From Rheinheimera sp. (lineage in GTDB: Bacteria > Pseudomonadota > Gammaproteobacteria > Enterobacterales > Alteromonadaceae): a stretch of DNA of 44,676 nucleotides. Position numbers and translations under genes: made by a program. The stretch lies in assembly GCA_003543135.1 (NCBI GenBank), contig DPJG01000012.1:1-44676 (forward strand), written 5' to 3'. The notes beneath the pieces were generated by a model. That model did not search any database. It had not been told where the DNA came from and saw only the letters and a list, made by a program, of their open reading frames with translations. Below are positions 33,030 through 43,827 of the stretch, in pieces; position 1 is the first letter of the stretch, and each line of letters begins with the position of its first letter.

Positions 33030-36000
33030 ATGCGTCTTAAACAGATCAAACTCGCCGGTTTTAAGTCTTTTGTTGACCCCACTCAGGTGCCATTTCCAGC
33101 GGCCATGACCTGTGTGGTGGGGCCAAACGGCTGTGGTAAATCCAATGTGATAGATGCAGTACGCTGGGTGCTGGGCGAAAGTTCGGCCAAAAATCTGCGT
33201 GGCGACGCCATGACAGATGTTATTTTTAACGGCTCAACCCAGCGCAAACCTGTGTCACAAGCCTCTGTTGAGCTGGTGTTCGAAAATACCCAGGGCAAAT
33301 TGCAGGGCAGCCTGGCGGATCGCAGTGAAATTTCACTGAAACGTTTGGTAACCCGTGACGCCCAGTCGCATTATTTTTTAAACGGCAGTAAATGCCGTCG
33401 CCGCGACATCACCGATATCTTTTTAGGCACAGGGCTTGGGCCACGCAGTTATGCCATTATTGAACAAGGCATGATTTCCAAACTGATTGAATCGCGCCCG
33501 CAAGAGCTCAGAGTTTTTATTGAAGAAGCGGCCGGTATTTCCAAATATAAAGAAAGGCGCCGCGAAACCGAAACCCGCATTAAACACACCCGCGATAACC
33601 TTGACCGCCTGGCGGATGTGCGTGAAGAGCTAGGCAAAAACCTGGATAAACTGCGCCGCCAGGCCGCTACCGCTGAGCGCTACAAAGAACTGAAAGCAAC
33701 AGAGCGGCGTTATAAAGCCGAACTCACTTGCTTAAAATGGCTGTTTTATAACAATCAGTTGCAGCAGGCGGAACAACAACTGGCCGCGCTTGAGCTGGAT
33801 TTAGCCCAGTTTGAAACCCAGGGCAGCGGCGGTTTTTTAAAGCTGACCGAACTCAAAACTGAGCTGGATGAAGTGCGCCAGCAACTGGACGCCCGTCAGC
33901 AGCAGTATTATCAGCTTGGGGTGAATATCAGCGCCCTTGAGCAACAGCTGCTGCATCAGCGCCAGCGCAGGCAAAGTTTGCAGGATGAAAAACGCAGTCT
34001 GGCGTTAAATTTACAGCATGGGCTGGATCAAATTGGCGAAGAGCAGGCGCAGCTTGAAGCTTTACAACAACAATTGCTGGAGCAGCAACCTGACACTGAA
34101 CTTATTGCGCAGCAGTTGGAAGAAGTGACAGCACAGTTATTGTTGCTGGAGCAGCAGCAACAGGATCAGCAGCAGGCACAGCTGAGTGCGCAGCAACAGC
34201 AATTTCAGTGGCAGCAAAAGCTCAAACAACTGGAATTACAGGCCGAACATAAAAAACTGTTGTTACAACAAAACAGCGAACGTCAGCACAAATTCACAGC
34301 GCAGTATCAGGCACTGGTGGCGCAGGATTTGGCCGGCGAGCTTCAGCAACACAGCGAGGCGCTGGCCAATAGCGAGCAGCAGCTGTCGCTGGTGACGGCA
34401 GAACTCAAAGTCTTAAGTAGCGAACTCGAGACGCAGCAACAGCAAAAAGTACAGCTGCAACTGCAAGCGCAAAAAATTGCCCAGCAGCAACAACAACTCA
34501 ACAGCAGCCTGGTTGCACTTGAAAAAGAACAACAAAAACTGCTGCAGCAACAACCCTTATTACCGCAGCTACAGGTGGCCGACGGTTGGTCCGTTGCCGT
34601 GGCTGTGGCTTTGTCAGCGCTGAATTTTAGTGAAATTACCCAAGGCCATCAGCAGGATGCGGCCGGTCATTATCTGTTTGCACAACAACCTCAGCAGGCA
34701 GCATCAGCCACAGCTGCAGCAAACCTGGCCTCTAAGGTGTCAGGTGATGTATTGCCGGCGTATTTTGCCCATATTCTGCTGGCTGAGGACGATAGCAGCG
34801 CTCTTGCGATGCTGCCGCATCTTTTACCTTATCAGTCGGTGATGCTGCAAAATGGCCATTGGTATGGCCCGAACTGGCGTATTGTTGCCGGCAAAAATGA
34901 ACAGGACAACCCACAGGCACTGGCGGAGCGGGCTGCACAACTTCAGGCTGAACTCGCTGATGCAAAGCAGCAACAGGCAGGGGTAGAACTTGAGCAGCAG
35001 CAACTGCAGCAACAGTTACAACAACAGGAAGAACAACTTCGTCAGCAGCAGGGCAGGGCAGAAGCGCTAAAAACAGCAGTGTCAGAGCATCAAACCAAAC
35101 TGTTGTTGTGCCAGCAACAGCAGCAACAACAGCAGCAGCAACTGCAGCAGCTGCAACAGGAACTTGAACAACTTGTGCAATCAGAGCAACAGGATCTGGC
35201 AAGCCTTGAGCTGTGGCAACAGCAACAGCTCGAAGTGCAGGCTGAACTTGAGGCCCATCAGGCGCTGGCGCAGGATACGCAGGCCGCGCTGATGCAGGCG
35301 CAACAACAGCTGCAACAATGGCGTGCCCGTCAGCAACAGCTGAGTCAACAGCAACAACAACAGGCGCTGAATCAGGTGAGCCTGGAGCGCCAACTGGAAG
35401 CGGCCCGCGCCCATTTAGCCCGCAGTCAGCAGCAACAACAACAACTTGCCGACAAACTACAGTTGTTAACGGCGCAGCTGGATTTACTGGACGAGCCGGA
35501 CGGCGAAGATCAGGAGCAGTTGCAGGCCTGGTTGTTACAGCGTGATGAGCTTGCCGGCGAAAAACTGCAACTGCAAAACCAGCAGTCGGCGCTTGAACAA
35601 CAGCTGCGCGAGCTGGAGCAGGGCCAGCATGGTTTACAGCAGCTATTGGCAGCCAAACAAAAACAAATTGAAAGCGCCAGACTCGATGCTGAAGGTTTCA
35701 GGGTCCGCGCCAACAATATGCTGGAGCTGTTAACAGAGCAAAAAGTGAATTTCCGTGAGCTGCAGCAAAATTTACCGCCGGATGCCACTGAATCTGTCTG
35801 GCAACAACAACTGGATAAAACCACTGAAGCATTAAACCGGCTTGGTCCCATTAACCTGGCGGCCATTGACGAATTTGCCCAGCAGGATGAGCGAAAACAA
35901 TATCTGGACGCCCAGCATCAGGATTTAGTCAGTGCGCTGGACACGCTGGAAACAGCCATCCGCAAGATTGACCGCGAAACCCGGCAAAAATTTAAAGACA

Positions 36001-36455
36001 CCTATGAACAGGTGAACTCGGGTCTACAAACATTGTTTCCGAAAGTGTTTGGCGGCGGCAGTGCTTACCTTGAATTAACAGATGAAGATTTATTGGAAAC
36101 AGGGGTGAGTATTATGGCCAGACCCCCTGGTAAAAAAAACAGTACTATTCATTTATTATCAGGTGGAGAAAAAGCCTTAACAGCTTTATCATTGGTGTTC
36201 TCAATTTTCCGACTAAATCCGGCACCATTTTGCATGCTGGATGAGGTTGATGCTCCGTTGGACGACGCTAATGTAGGGCGTTTTTGTAATTTAGTCCGGG
36301 AGATGTCTGAAACGGTGCAATTTATTTATATCAGTCACAATAAAATTGCGATGGAAATGGCTGCACAGCTGATGGGGGTGACCATGCAGGAACCCGGCGT
36401 ATCACGTGTAGTGGCAGTAGATGTGGAAGATGCCGTGAAAATGGCTCAAGCCTGA
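33030..36455 (+). CDS. smc: Chromosome condensation protein Smc
   Basis: Smc is the ATPase of the condensin complex (with ScpA and ScpB), organising the chromosome. From ATG 33030 (MRLKQIKLAGFKSF) it has 1141 residues. The head has Walker A GPNGCGKSN (31-39), the C-terminal signature LSGGEK (Ser1044) and Walker B CMLDEVDAPLDD (Asp1071, Glu1072). The two coiled-coil arms flank a hinge region around 510-640. The arms are extraordinarily rich in Gln, with runs of up to nine Gln encoded by mixed CAG/CAA. The open 63 bases upstream are not homologous. zipA follows by 18 bases, as in pseudomonads. Confidence 0.96.
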   Translation: MRLKQIKLAGFKSFVDPTQVPFPAAMTCVVGPNGCGKSNVIDAVRWVLGESSAKNLRGDAMTDVIFNGSTQRKPVSQASVELVFENTQGKLQGSLADRSEISLKRLVTRDAQSHYFLNGSKCRRRDITDIFLGTGLGPRSYAIIEQGMISKLIESRPQELRVFIEEAAGISKYKERRRETETRIKHTRDNLDRLADVREELGKNLDKLRRQAATAERYKELKATERRYKAELTCLKWLFYNNQLQQAEQQLAALELDLAQFETQGSGGFLKLTELKTELDEVRQQLDARQQQYYQLGVNISALEQQLLHQRQRRQSLQDEKRSLALNLQHGLDQIGEEQAQLEALQQQLLEQQPDTELIAQQLEEVTAQLLLLEQQQQDQQQAQLSAQQQQFQWQQKLKQLELQAEHKKLLLQQNSERQHKFTAQYQALVAQDLAGELQQHSEALANSEQQLSLVTAELKVLSSELETQQQQKVQLQLQAQKIAQQQQQLNSSLVALEKEQQKLLQQQPLLPQLQVADGWSVAVAVALSALNFSEITQGHQQDAAGHYLFAQQPQQAASATAAANLASKVSGDVLPAYFAHILLAEDDSSALAMLPHLLPYQSVMLQNGHWYGPNWRIVAGKNEQDNPQALAERAAQLQAELADAKQQQAGVELEQQQLQQQLQQQEEQLRQQQGRAEALKTAVSEHQTKLLLCQQQQQQQQQQLQQLQQELEQLVQSEQQDLASLELWQQQQLEVQAELEAHQALAQDTQAALMQAQQQLQQWRARQQQLSQQQQQQALNQVSLERQLEAARAHLARSQQQQQQLADKLQLLTAQLDLLDEPDGEDQEQLQAWLLQRDELAGEKLQLQNQQSALEQQLRELEQGQHGLQQLLAAKQKQIESARLDAEGFRVRANNMLELLTEQKVNFRELQQNLPPDATESVWQQQLDKTTEALNRLGPINLAAIDEFAQQDERKQYLDAQHQDLVSALDTLETAIRKIDRETRQKFKDTYEQVNSGLQTLFPKVFGGGSAYLELTDEDLLETGVSIMARPPGKKNSTIHLLSGGEKALTALSLVFSIFRLNPAPFCMLDEVDAPLDDANVGRFCNLVREMSETVQFIYISHNKIAMEMAAQLMGVTMQEPGVSRVVAVDVEDAVKMAQA

Positions 36456-36473
36456 CAGAACAAAAAGGTAAAA

Positions 36474-37307
36474 ATGATGGCTGAAGAATTTCGTTATGCG
36501 TTAATTGTTGCAGGTGTATTAGGAATGGCGGCGCTGGTGATCCATGGTTTATGGAGTAACCGCAAACAAAACCACGAAGCAAAAAGCCGCTTTTTTGATG
36601 AAGAAAAACATAGCGAAGTGGCCGAAGGTTTTGATGAGTTTGGTGTCGGTAAAAAACGTAAACTGGCACCGGGCGAAAAACCACAGCCAAAACCGGAAAT
36701 TGTTAAAGCGCCGCGCAGCGACCGTCTGCGTGAGCCGGTGAAAAAAATCCGTCGTCAGGAAGCTGAACTCAGTGCAGCAGAACGCTCAGAGCCTTCAATG
36801 TCCTTTAGCGCTGGCGCAGATGATGAACAGCAAACGTCTTATCAAATGGACGAGCAACAGCAACAGGCTGAGCCTGTGACCAATGAAGTATTAATTTTGT
36901 ATGTGCTGATGCCGGAAGGGCAGGACATTAACGGCGCTATGTTATTGCCAAGCCTGCTGACCTTAGGTTTTAAATACGGGGAAATGAATATCTTCCACCG
37001 TCATCAGGATAGCGCCGGCTCAGGCGAAGTGTTATTTAGCCTGGCCAATATGTTTAACCCCGGCACCTTTGATTTGGAAGAAATGGACAAGCTGCAAACC
37101 CGTGGTTTGAGCCTGTTTATGACCTTACCAGGACCTGGTGAAGCGCTGCAGAACTTTAACCTGATGCATAGTGCTGCAAAAAAACTGGCTGAAGAATTTG
37201 GTGGTCAGGTACTGGACGGTCAACGCAGCATGCTCACAGTACAAACAGTACGGCATTATGTGGAACGTATTCGCGAGTTCCAGCGCCAGCAACTGTTGCG
37301 TGGTTAA
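36474..37307 (+). CDS. zipA: Cell division protein ZipA
   Basis: ZipA anchors FtsZ rings to the inner membrane. The 277-residue protein has an N-terminal transmembrane helix (FRYALIVAGVLGMAALVIHGL), a charged and Gln-rich linker, and a C-terminal FtsZ-binding domain (about 140-277, from NEVLILYVLMPEGQDINGAML). The family tail VRHYVERIREFQRQQLL is present. Two ATG codons in tandem (36474, 36477) are possible starts. It is a little shorter than the E. coli protein (328) through the linker. Confidence 0.95.
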   Translation: MMAEEFRYALIVAGVLGMAALVIHGLWSNRKQNHEAKSRFFDEEKHSEVAEGFDEFGVGKKRKLAPGEKPQPKPEIVKAPRSDRLREPVKKIRRQEAELSAAERSEPSMSFSAGADDEQQTSYQMDEQQQQAEPVTNEVLILYVLMPEGQDINGAMLLPSLLTLGFKYGEMNIFHRHQDSAGSGEVLFSLANMFNPGTFDLEEMDKLQTRGLSLFMTLPGPGEALQNFNLMHSAAKKLAEEFGGQVLDGQRSMLTVQTVRHYVERIREFQRQQLLRG

Positions 37308-37318
37308 TACTTTCCGGA

Positions 37319-37364
37319 CAGCACAATAAAAAAACCGCCGTAAGGCGGTTTTTTTATTGTGCTG
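37319..37364. terminator. Very long perfect palindromic terminator after zipA
   Basis: The stem is 21 bp without mismatch (37319-37339 with 37344-37364, loop GTAA), with the A run and T run buried within the arms. It ends the smc-zipA transcript and would work both ways. Confidence 0.9.
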
Positions 37365-37376
37365 AGTGGGATCTGC

Positions 37377-37405
37377 TTGTCATGCTGATATCACAAAATT
37401 GTCAT
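37377..37405 (+). promoter_or_regulatory. PHO-box-like repeats upstream of the aminopeptidase gene
   Basis: TTGTCAT occurs at 37377 and 37399, exactly 22 bases apart, with ATATCAC between them at the 11-base phase (37388). PHO boxes are built of 7-mers like CTGTCAT every 11 bases. The second and third 7-mers together match the 18-base consensus at about 14 positions. I find no good -10 element at the usual distance, so the call is weaker than the one at 19323. Confidence 0.33.
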
Positions 37406-37492
37406 GTAAATATCCGGTGCTTTTAACGGTCTTTTCTAGGCTTGGTGCGCTATCAACCGATAGTGATTCTTATAAAAACACCAGGAACAGTT

Positions 37493-39025
37493 ATGAAAAG
37501 TTTAATGTTATTGCCTCTGGGCTTATTGGTTTTCCCATCTTTGGCTGATCCGGTCTGGATCACGCTGGATCCGGCCACCGCGACACAATTAAAAAACGCC
37601 CCTTATAACTTGCACCCGCGGGAAAATCTGCAGTTGCTGCAAAACCAGCATCCTATGCAGCAGACCGCAGGGGCAGTGCGCCTGCCGGTGCTGGCGCAAA
37701 TTCAGGAAGAGGATATTGCGGCGCTCAGCAGCCAAATTCACCGTGAATTACACCGTTGTGGTGGTTTTATTGCCCATAACAGTCTGGAAGAAGCGATGGC
37801 GGCTGTGGCCAACCCGGTGTCGCTGGCTACTTTTAACGCACCGCCGCTCAGTCAGGGGACATTGGTGAACGCCAGTTTGCCCTTACTCAACAACGCCGGC
37901 ATTGCCCAGACTATTGCCGATTTATCGGCTTTTACCAACAGGTATTACAACACTACTGTCGGCAAAAATGCCGCTGACTGGATAGCCAGCCAGTGGAGTA
38001 GCCTGGGTTCGGGGTTAAGCTGGGTCAGTGTCAGCCGCGTTAGTCACAGTGGTTACAATCAGCAGTCGGTGTTATTAACCATGACCGGCAGTGAAAGACC
38101 CAATGAAATTGTGGTGCTGGGCGGCCATCTGGATTCCATCAATCAAAGTGGCACCACTGAAAGTACCAGAGCGCCGGGTGCAGATGATGATGCTTCCGGT
38201 ATTGCCACCCTGACCGATATTATCCGGGTGATGACCAGTCAGGGTCTGCGGCCCAAGCGCACTATCAAGTTTTATGGTTATGCCGCAGAAGAAGTAGGGC
38301 TTAGAGGCAGTAAAGATATTGCCAATGCAGCAGCAAGCGCAGGGCACAATATAGTGGCGGCTTTGCAGCTCGATATGACCAACTACAAAGGCAGTGCCGA
38401 AGATATAGTGCTGATCACCGACTATACCAATGCCTCATTAAACAGTTACTTACGTAGTCTCATCAGCACTTATCAGCCCACATTAAAGCAGGCCAATGAT
38501 GTGTGTGGTTATGGCTGCTCTGATCATGCTTCATGGCACAATGCCGGTTTTGCTGCCGCTATGCCGTTTGAAGCCCGTTTTAACGCCTCTAACCCGCGCA
38601 TTCACACCACAAACGACACACTTGCCAATTCAGACTCCAGCGCCTTACATGCGCTGAAGTTTGCCAAGCTGGGTTTGTCTTTTGCGCTGGAGCTGGGCAA
38701 TGCCGGCAGTTCCACACCGCCACCTGGCAATAGCGGCCAATGGACTAATTTGGCGGCAAGTTCAGGCCAGTGGATTTATAAAACAGTGACAGTGCCGGCA
38801 GGTGCTACGTCCCTGCAGGTCAATAGCAGCGGTGGCAGCGGGGATGCCGATTTATATCTGCGCTTTGGCAGCAATCCAACCACCAGCAGCTATCAGTGCC
38901 GGCCTTATAAAAACGGCAATACTGAAAGTTGCAGTATCAGCAATCCACAGGCCGGCAGCTGGTATATTGGCCTGAGGGCTTACAGCAGCTTCAGTGGGGT
39001 CACTTTAAGCTGGCAGCAAAACTAA
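37493..39025 (+). CDS. Secreted M28 zinc aminopeptidase with C-terminal PPC domain
   Basis: This 510-residue protein resembles the Vibrio/Aeromonas leucyl aminopeptidases. It has a signal peptide (to about residue 18), a propeptide region to about 120, and an M28 catalytic domain. Zinc ligands and catalytic residues are visible: His212 and nearby Asp214 in GGHLDS, Asp231/232 in GADDDASG, Glu266-Glu267 in AAEEVG, Asp294 in LQLDM and His371 in RIHTTNDT. After a Ser/Pro linker, residues about 415-510 form a pre-peptidase C-terminal (PPC) domain with the DADLYLRFG motif, usually removed after secretion. AGGAA precedes the ATG. It lies between zipA and ligA, which are usually adjacent. Confidence 0.93.
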   Translation: MKSLMLLPLGLLVFPSLADPVWITLDPATATQLKNAPYNLHPRENLQLLQNQHPMQQTAGAVRLPVLAQIQEEDIAALSSQIHRELHRCGGFIAHNSLEEAMAAVANPVSLATFNAPPLSQGTLVNASLPLLNNAGIAQTIADLSAFTNRYYNTTVGKNAADWIASQWSSLGSGLSWVSVSRVSHSGYNQQSVLLTMTGSERPNEIVVLGGHLDSINQSGTTESTRAPGADDDASGIATLTDIIRVMTSQGLRPKRTIKFYGYAAEEVGLRGSKDIANAAASAGHNIVAALQLDMTNYKGSAEDIVLITDYTNASLNSYLRSLISTYQPTLKQANDVCGYGCSDHASWHNAGFAAAMPFEARFNASNPRIHTTNDTLANSDSSALHALKFAKLGLSFALELGNAGSSTPPPGNSGQWTNLAASSGQWIYKTVTVPAGATSLQVNSSGGSGDADLYLRFGSNPTTSSYQCRPYKNGNTESCSISNPQAGSWYIGLRAYSSFSGVTLSWQQN

Positions 39026-39037
39026 TCTGGTTGTGCC

Positions 39038-39057
39038 AAAGGGGCTATGCCCCTTTT
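39038..39057 (+). terminator. Rho-independent terminator after the aminopeptidase gene
   Basis: An 8-bp stem (AAAGGGGC 39038-39045 with GCCCCTTT 39049-39056, loop TAT) followed by TTTT-type bases lies just after the stop codon. Confidence 0.75.
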
Positions 39058-39090
39058 AATCAGGGGAGCTCACTGTTTATTTTTACCTGG

Positions 39091-39107
39091 GGGGCTCTGC
39101 CCCTTTT
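39091..39107 (+). terminator. Second terminator-like hairpin before ligA
   Basis: GGGGC, TCT, GCCCC and TTTT repeat the plan of the hairpin at 39038 with one base changed in the loop. The two look like copies of one element. This one has a shorter stem (5 bp) and may only back up the first. Confidence 0.5.
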
Positions 39108-39141
39108 GGCAGCATCTTTGTTATTGAAAGGGCCAGGCTGA

Positions 39142-41328
<2,187 letters not shown>

Positions 41329-41347
41329 CAGGAGCACGGGCTTTAAA

Positions 41348-41470
41348 ATGAGGTCTTGCAGTAACAAGTGTCCGCTGCGCCTGGACTATGATGTCAGAGC
41401 CTTGCGGTTAGCGCCTGCTGTAGTGGCACGCATGTGGCTGGCCACAAGCGGGGGCGCTGGCCACCGATGA
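41348..41470 (+). CDS. Possible 40-residue small protein coupled to the DUF2919 gene
   Basis: An ATG-initiated ORF of 40 codons begins 19 bases after the ligA stop (MRSCSNKCPLRLDYDVRALR) and its stop overlaps the next start codon as ATGA. The overlap suggests translational coupling and argues for a real gene. The Shine-Dalgarno (GGAG) is rather far upstream (about 13 bases). It carries two Cys and several Arg; no function can be proposed. It could also be a spurious frame. Confidence 0.4.
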   Translation: MRSCSNKCPLRLDYDVRALRLAPAVVARMWLATSGGAGHR

Positions 41471-42009
41471 CAGAACAACCGAAAAAATATGCCGAGCTGC
41501 CGCTGCTGGACGCTGATGGTTTACATCGGGTACCAAACCGCTTGTATTTGTTATTGCTGTTGCTGCTTCGCCCTTATATCTGCTGGCTGCTGACTTTAAC
41601 TTTGCCGGCGGACCAGCGTTCGATGCTGGGCTGGATTTATCCACAAAGTGCCGATTTTGTCCGGGCTTGTCTGATTTGTCTGCCGGTTTTGCTGGTATTT
41701 GCGGCCCTGACCCAAAGAGTGCCTTATGACAAAAAACTCAGGCGTGGCCGGGCGAAAAAATTCTGGTTTTTTATCTGGCGGCATAGCAAATGGTTGCTGC
41801 TGCCGGTAGTAGCGGTAGATTTATACTGGACTATCAGCCACTTGCCACCTTTTGTTGCCCTGAACGCACCCTGGTTGCTGTTGGCGCCGTTGTTTTTAGT
41901 GCTGGCCTTGGCTTGGTTGCTGAGCAGTAAAAAACTACCGCTGGTGTTTGCTGAATGGCCGGAAGATAAAGAACAAGCTGACAGTAAAAACGAACAAGCC
42001 AGCAGCTAA
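41467..42009 (+). CDS. DUF2919 family inner-membrane protein
   Basis: This 180-residue protein has four likely transmembrane segments (about 19-42, 62-83, 107-125, 132-152) and a charged, Glu/Lys-rich tail. The motif FVRACLICLPVLLVFAAL and the LPLLDADGLHRVPNRLYL N-terminus fit the DUF2919 (YfeZ-like) family, whose function is unknown. ATG 41467 overlaps the small ORF upstream. It converges on the next gene with only 11 bases between stop codons, and no terminator is seen in that gap. Confidence 0.82.
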   Translation: MTEQPKKYAELPLLDADGLHRVPNRLYLLLLLLLRPYICWLLTLTLPADQRSMLGWIYPQSADFVRACLICLPVLLVFAALTQRVPYDKKLRRGRAKKFWFFIWRHSKWLLLPVVAVDLYWTISHLPPFVALNAPWLLLAPLFLVLALAWLLSSKKLPLVFAEWPEDKEQADSKNEQASS

Positions 42010-42020
42010 GATGGCGTTGA

Positions 42021-43652
42021 TTAGCGGGCGAACACCGCTGGATGTTTGAGCTTCAGCTGCTCAAAACGGCGGTTTTGCTCCGGATCCAGTTTGCCTTTTT
42101 CTATCGTGCGCAAACAGGCCTGGGTCAGATGCTGACGTTTTTGTGGTGGCAGTAAATGTTCCGGCGCCGTCAGCATACTTTGTAATAAGTTCAGTGCTAT
42201 GCCGCTGTTGCGCGGCAATAACCGGAATGCATGTTCAAAAGCGGCCAGCGCAGCCTGCCAGTTGCCATGCTGAAAATGCATAACGGCAATATTGTTCAGC
42301 TCACGCGGTGGTGTGGTCAGTTCAGCTCTTTCGTTACTTTCCTGCTGCAAATAACTTTTCAGATAAGGATCGGTTTGCTGCTGCTGACAATAACGGGTGA
42401 TTTGTTCAAACCATTGTCTGGACGCCTGGCTAAGTCCAACCTCATGTAAAGCTTTGGCTTTATCCAGCGCAGCTTCCAGGTTGTCGATCACTATGTTGTT
42501 ATGATCAAGTTCAGCCAGCAGTTTTTTGGCTTTGTCTTTTTGATCTTTTAAATACAACAACCGCGCCTGCACCACCAGTTGCTGCTCTTTGGTGTCGGCA
42601 TCGGGGAACTGTGATTTCAGATTACTGAGGCAATCGTTTGCCTGTTTGCTGAGTTTGTTGGTTTCACCGTCTTCATCCAGACTGACGGCAAAATCAATGC
42701 AGGCGCGCGCCAGATTTAAATACAGCTCTGGCTGCTCATACATTGAATAACGGGCAAATTTCACCATGTCGCGGGCGGCTTTATATTGCCTTTCGTAATC
42801 GTGATTAAGCCTCGACAGTTGCTGCAGCTTTTGCTGGCGGAATAAATTACGTGGTGCCAGTGAAGTGGCCTGCTCCAGATGTTGTTGCGCCAGCTCAAAT
42901 TCTTCGCGGCGAAACTCAAGTTCGGCCAGCTGCTCCAAAGCAAATAGCCTGGTTTCACCTTTTTGTTCCAGCTGCTGCATTTCTGCCGTGGCCTGGGCGA
43001 CATCACCTTTGGCCAGCAAGGTTTTCACCAGCCCCATCCGGGCCCAGTTAAAGGGCTGCACGGCCAGTACAGAGCGGAAAAACAGCTGGGCTTTGTCATA
43101 ATCGGCCAGCTGTAATAACAAATCACCTTTAAAGCGTAATAACACCGGCACCAGTTTGGGGTTCTGACCTTCGGCCAGCATGTGATCCAGCTGCTGCAGG
43201 GCGCGGTCGAGCCGGTTTTGCTCCAGCCACTGGTAAATCGGCATCAGCTCCTGTTTGCGTTTAAGTACCCGTTCGATCCGGTTCTGCAGATCGCGCATGG
43301 TGTAAGGTTTGGCAAGAAATTCATCAGGTTGTAGCTCCAGTACACTGTAAACCAGGGATGGGTCAGTCTCGGCACTGATAAAAATAAAGCCGGTGCTGAG
43401 TTTTTGAATGCGCCGTACTTTTAATTCTTCATACAGCTGGTAACCGTCTTTACCCTGTTGCAGATTGAAGGAGCAAATAATCAGATCAAACTGGCGGTCA
43501 TTGCACATTTGCAAAGCGGATTGGGCTTTGTCGGTAAAATGCACCTGGGTATAACCGAGCTTTTCCAGCGCAAAACGCAGATAGTTCTGTGCCAGTGCCT
43601 GCTCGTCGATGATCAGAATTTTAATTTCTCGGCTGAGGTTTTGATCCATCAA
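42021..43652 (-). CDS. Response-regulator-like protein with TPR repeats, phospho-acceptor missing
   Basis: This 543-residue protein has a receiver fold at about 10-130 and TPR-type helices from about 140 to the end. The receiver keeps the acidic pair Asp16-Glu17 (LIIDEQ), the Ser of FIFISAETD and the Lys of FLAKPY. The phospho-acceptor position reads IICSFNL, with Ser61 where Asp is expected (codon TCC on the minus strand). It therefore looks like a pseudo-receiver that cannot be phosphorylated in the usual way. The TPR part (LRFKGDLLLQLADYDKAQLFFRS-type segments) suggests protein-protein binding. It has no DNA-binding domain and no kinase beside it. Start at the first of two tandem ATG codons. 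Confidence 0.85.
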   Translation of the reverse strand: MMDQNLSREIKILIIDEQALAQNYLRFALEKLGYTQVHFTDKAQSALQMCNDRQFDLIICSFNLQQGKDGYQLYEELKVRRIQKLSTGFIFISAETDPSLVYSVLELQPDEFLAKPYTMRDLQNRIERVLKRKQELMPIYQWLEQNRLDRALQQLDHMLAEGQNPKLVPVLLRFKGDLLLQLADYDKAQLFFRSVLAVQPFNWARMGLVKTLLAKGDVAQATAEMQQLEQKGETRLFALEQLAELEFRREEFELAQQHLEQATSLAPRNLFRQQKLQQLSRLNHDYERQYKAARDMVKFARYSMYEQPELYLNLARACIDFAVSLDEDGETNKLSKQANDCLSNLKSQFPDADTKEQQLVVQARLLYLKDQKDKAKKLLAELDHNNIVIDNLEAALDKAKALHEVGLSQASRQWFEQITRYCQQQQTDPYLKSYLQQESNERAELTTPPRELNNIAVMHFQHGNWQAALAAFEHAFRLLPRNSGIALNLLQSMLTAPEHLLPPQKRQHLTQACLRTIEKGKLDPEQNRRFEQLKLKHPAVFAR

Positions 43653-43827
43653 TAGGCCAGCGGGTCTGATAGGAGATAATTGGTACTATAGCAGGACAGA
43701 ACTGACGATGAAACAGGCACTTGAGCGCTGTGTCTTTGGTGCGTTTTTTACATTCTGCTGACAGATGGTTACAGCTTAAAGCCGGTGCTCTGGCTAGGCT
43801 GGAGTCAAACTATCACCGGAGATGAAA

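Noticed and set aside
34732-35202. Val/Ala-rich minus-strand ORF of 156 codons within smc
   Set aside because: It is the antisense shadow of CAG/CAA codons in the Smc coiled coil and has no start signal of its own.
43698-43761. 17-codon ORF (MKQALERCVF...) before the lipoprotein gene
   Set aside because: Too short, no Shine-Dalgarno, no overlap or coupling with a neighbour.
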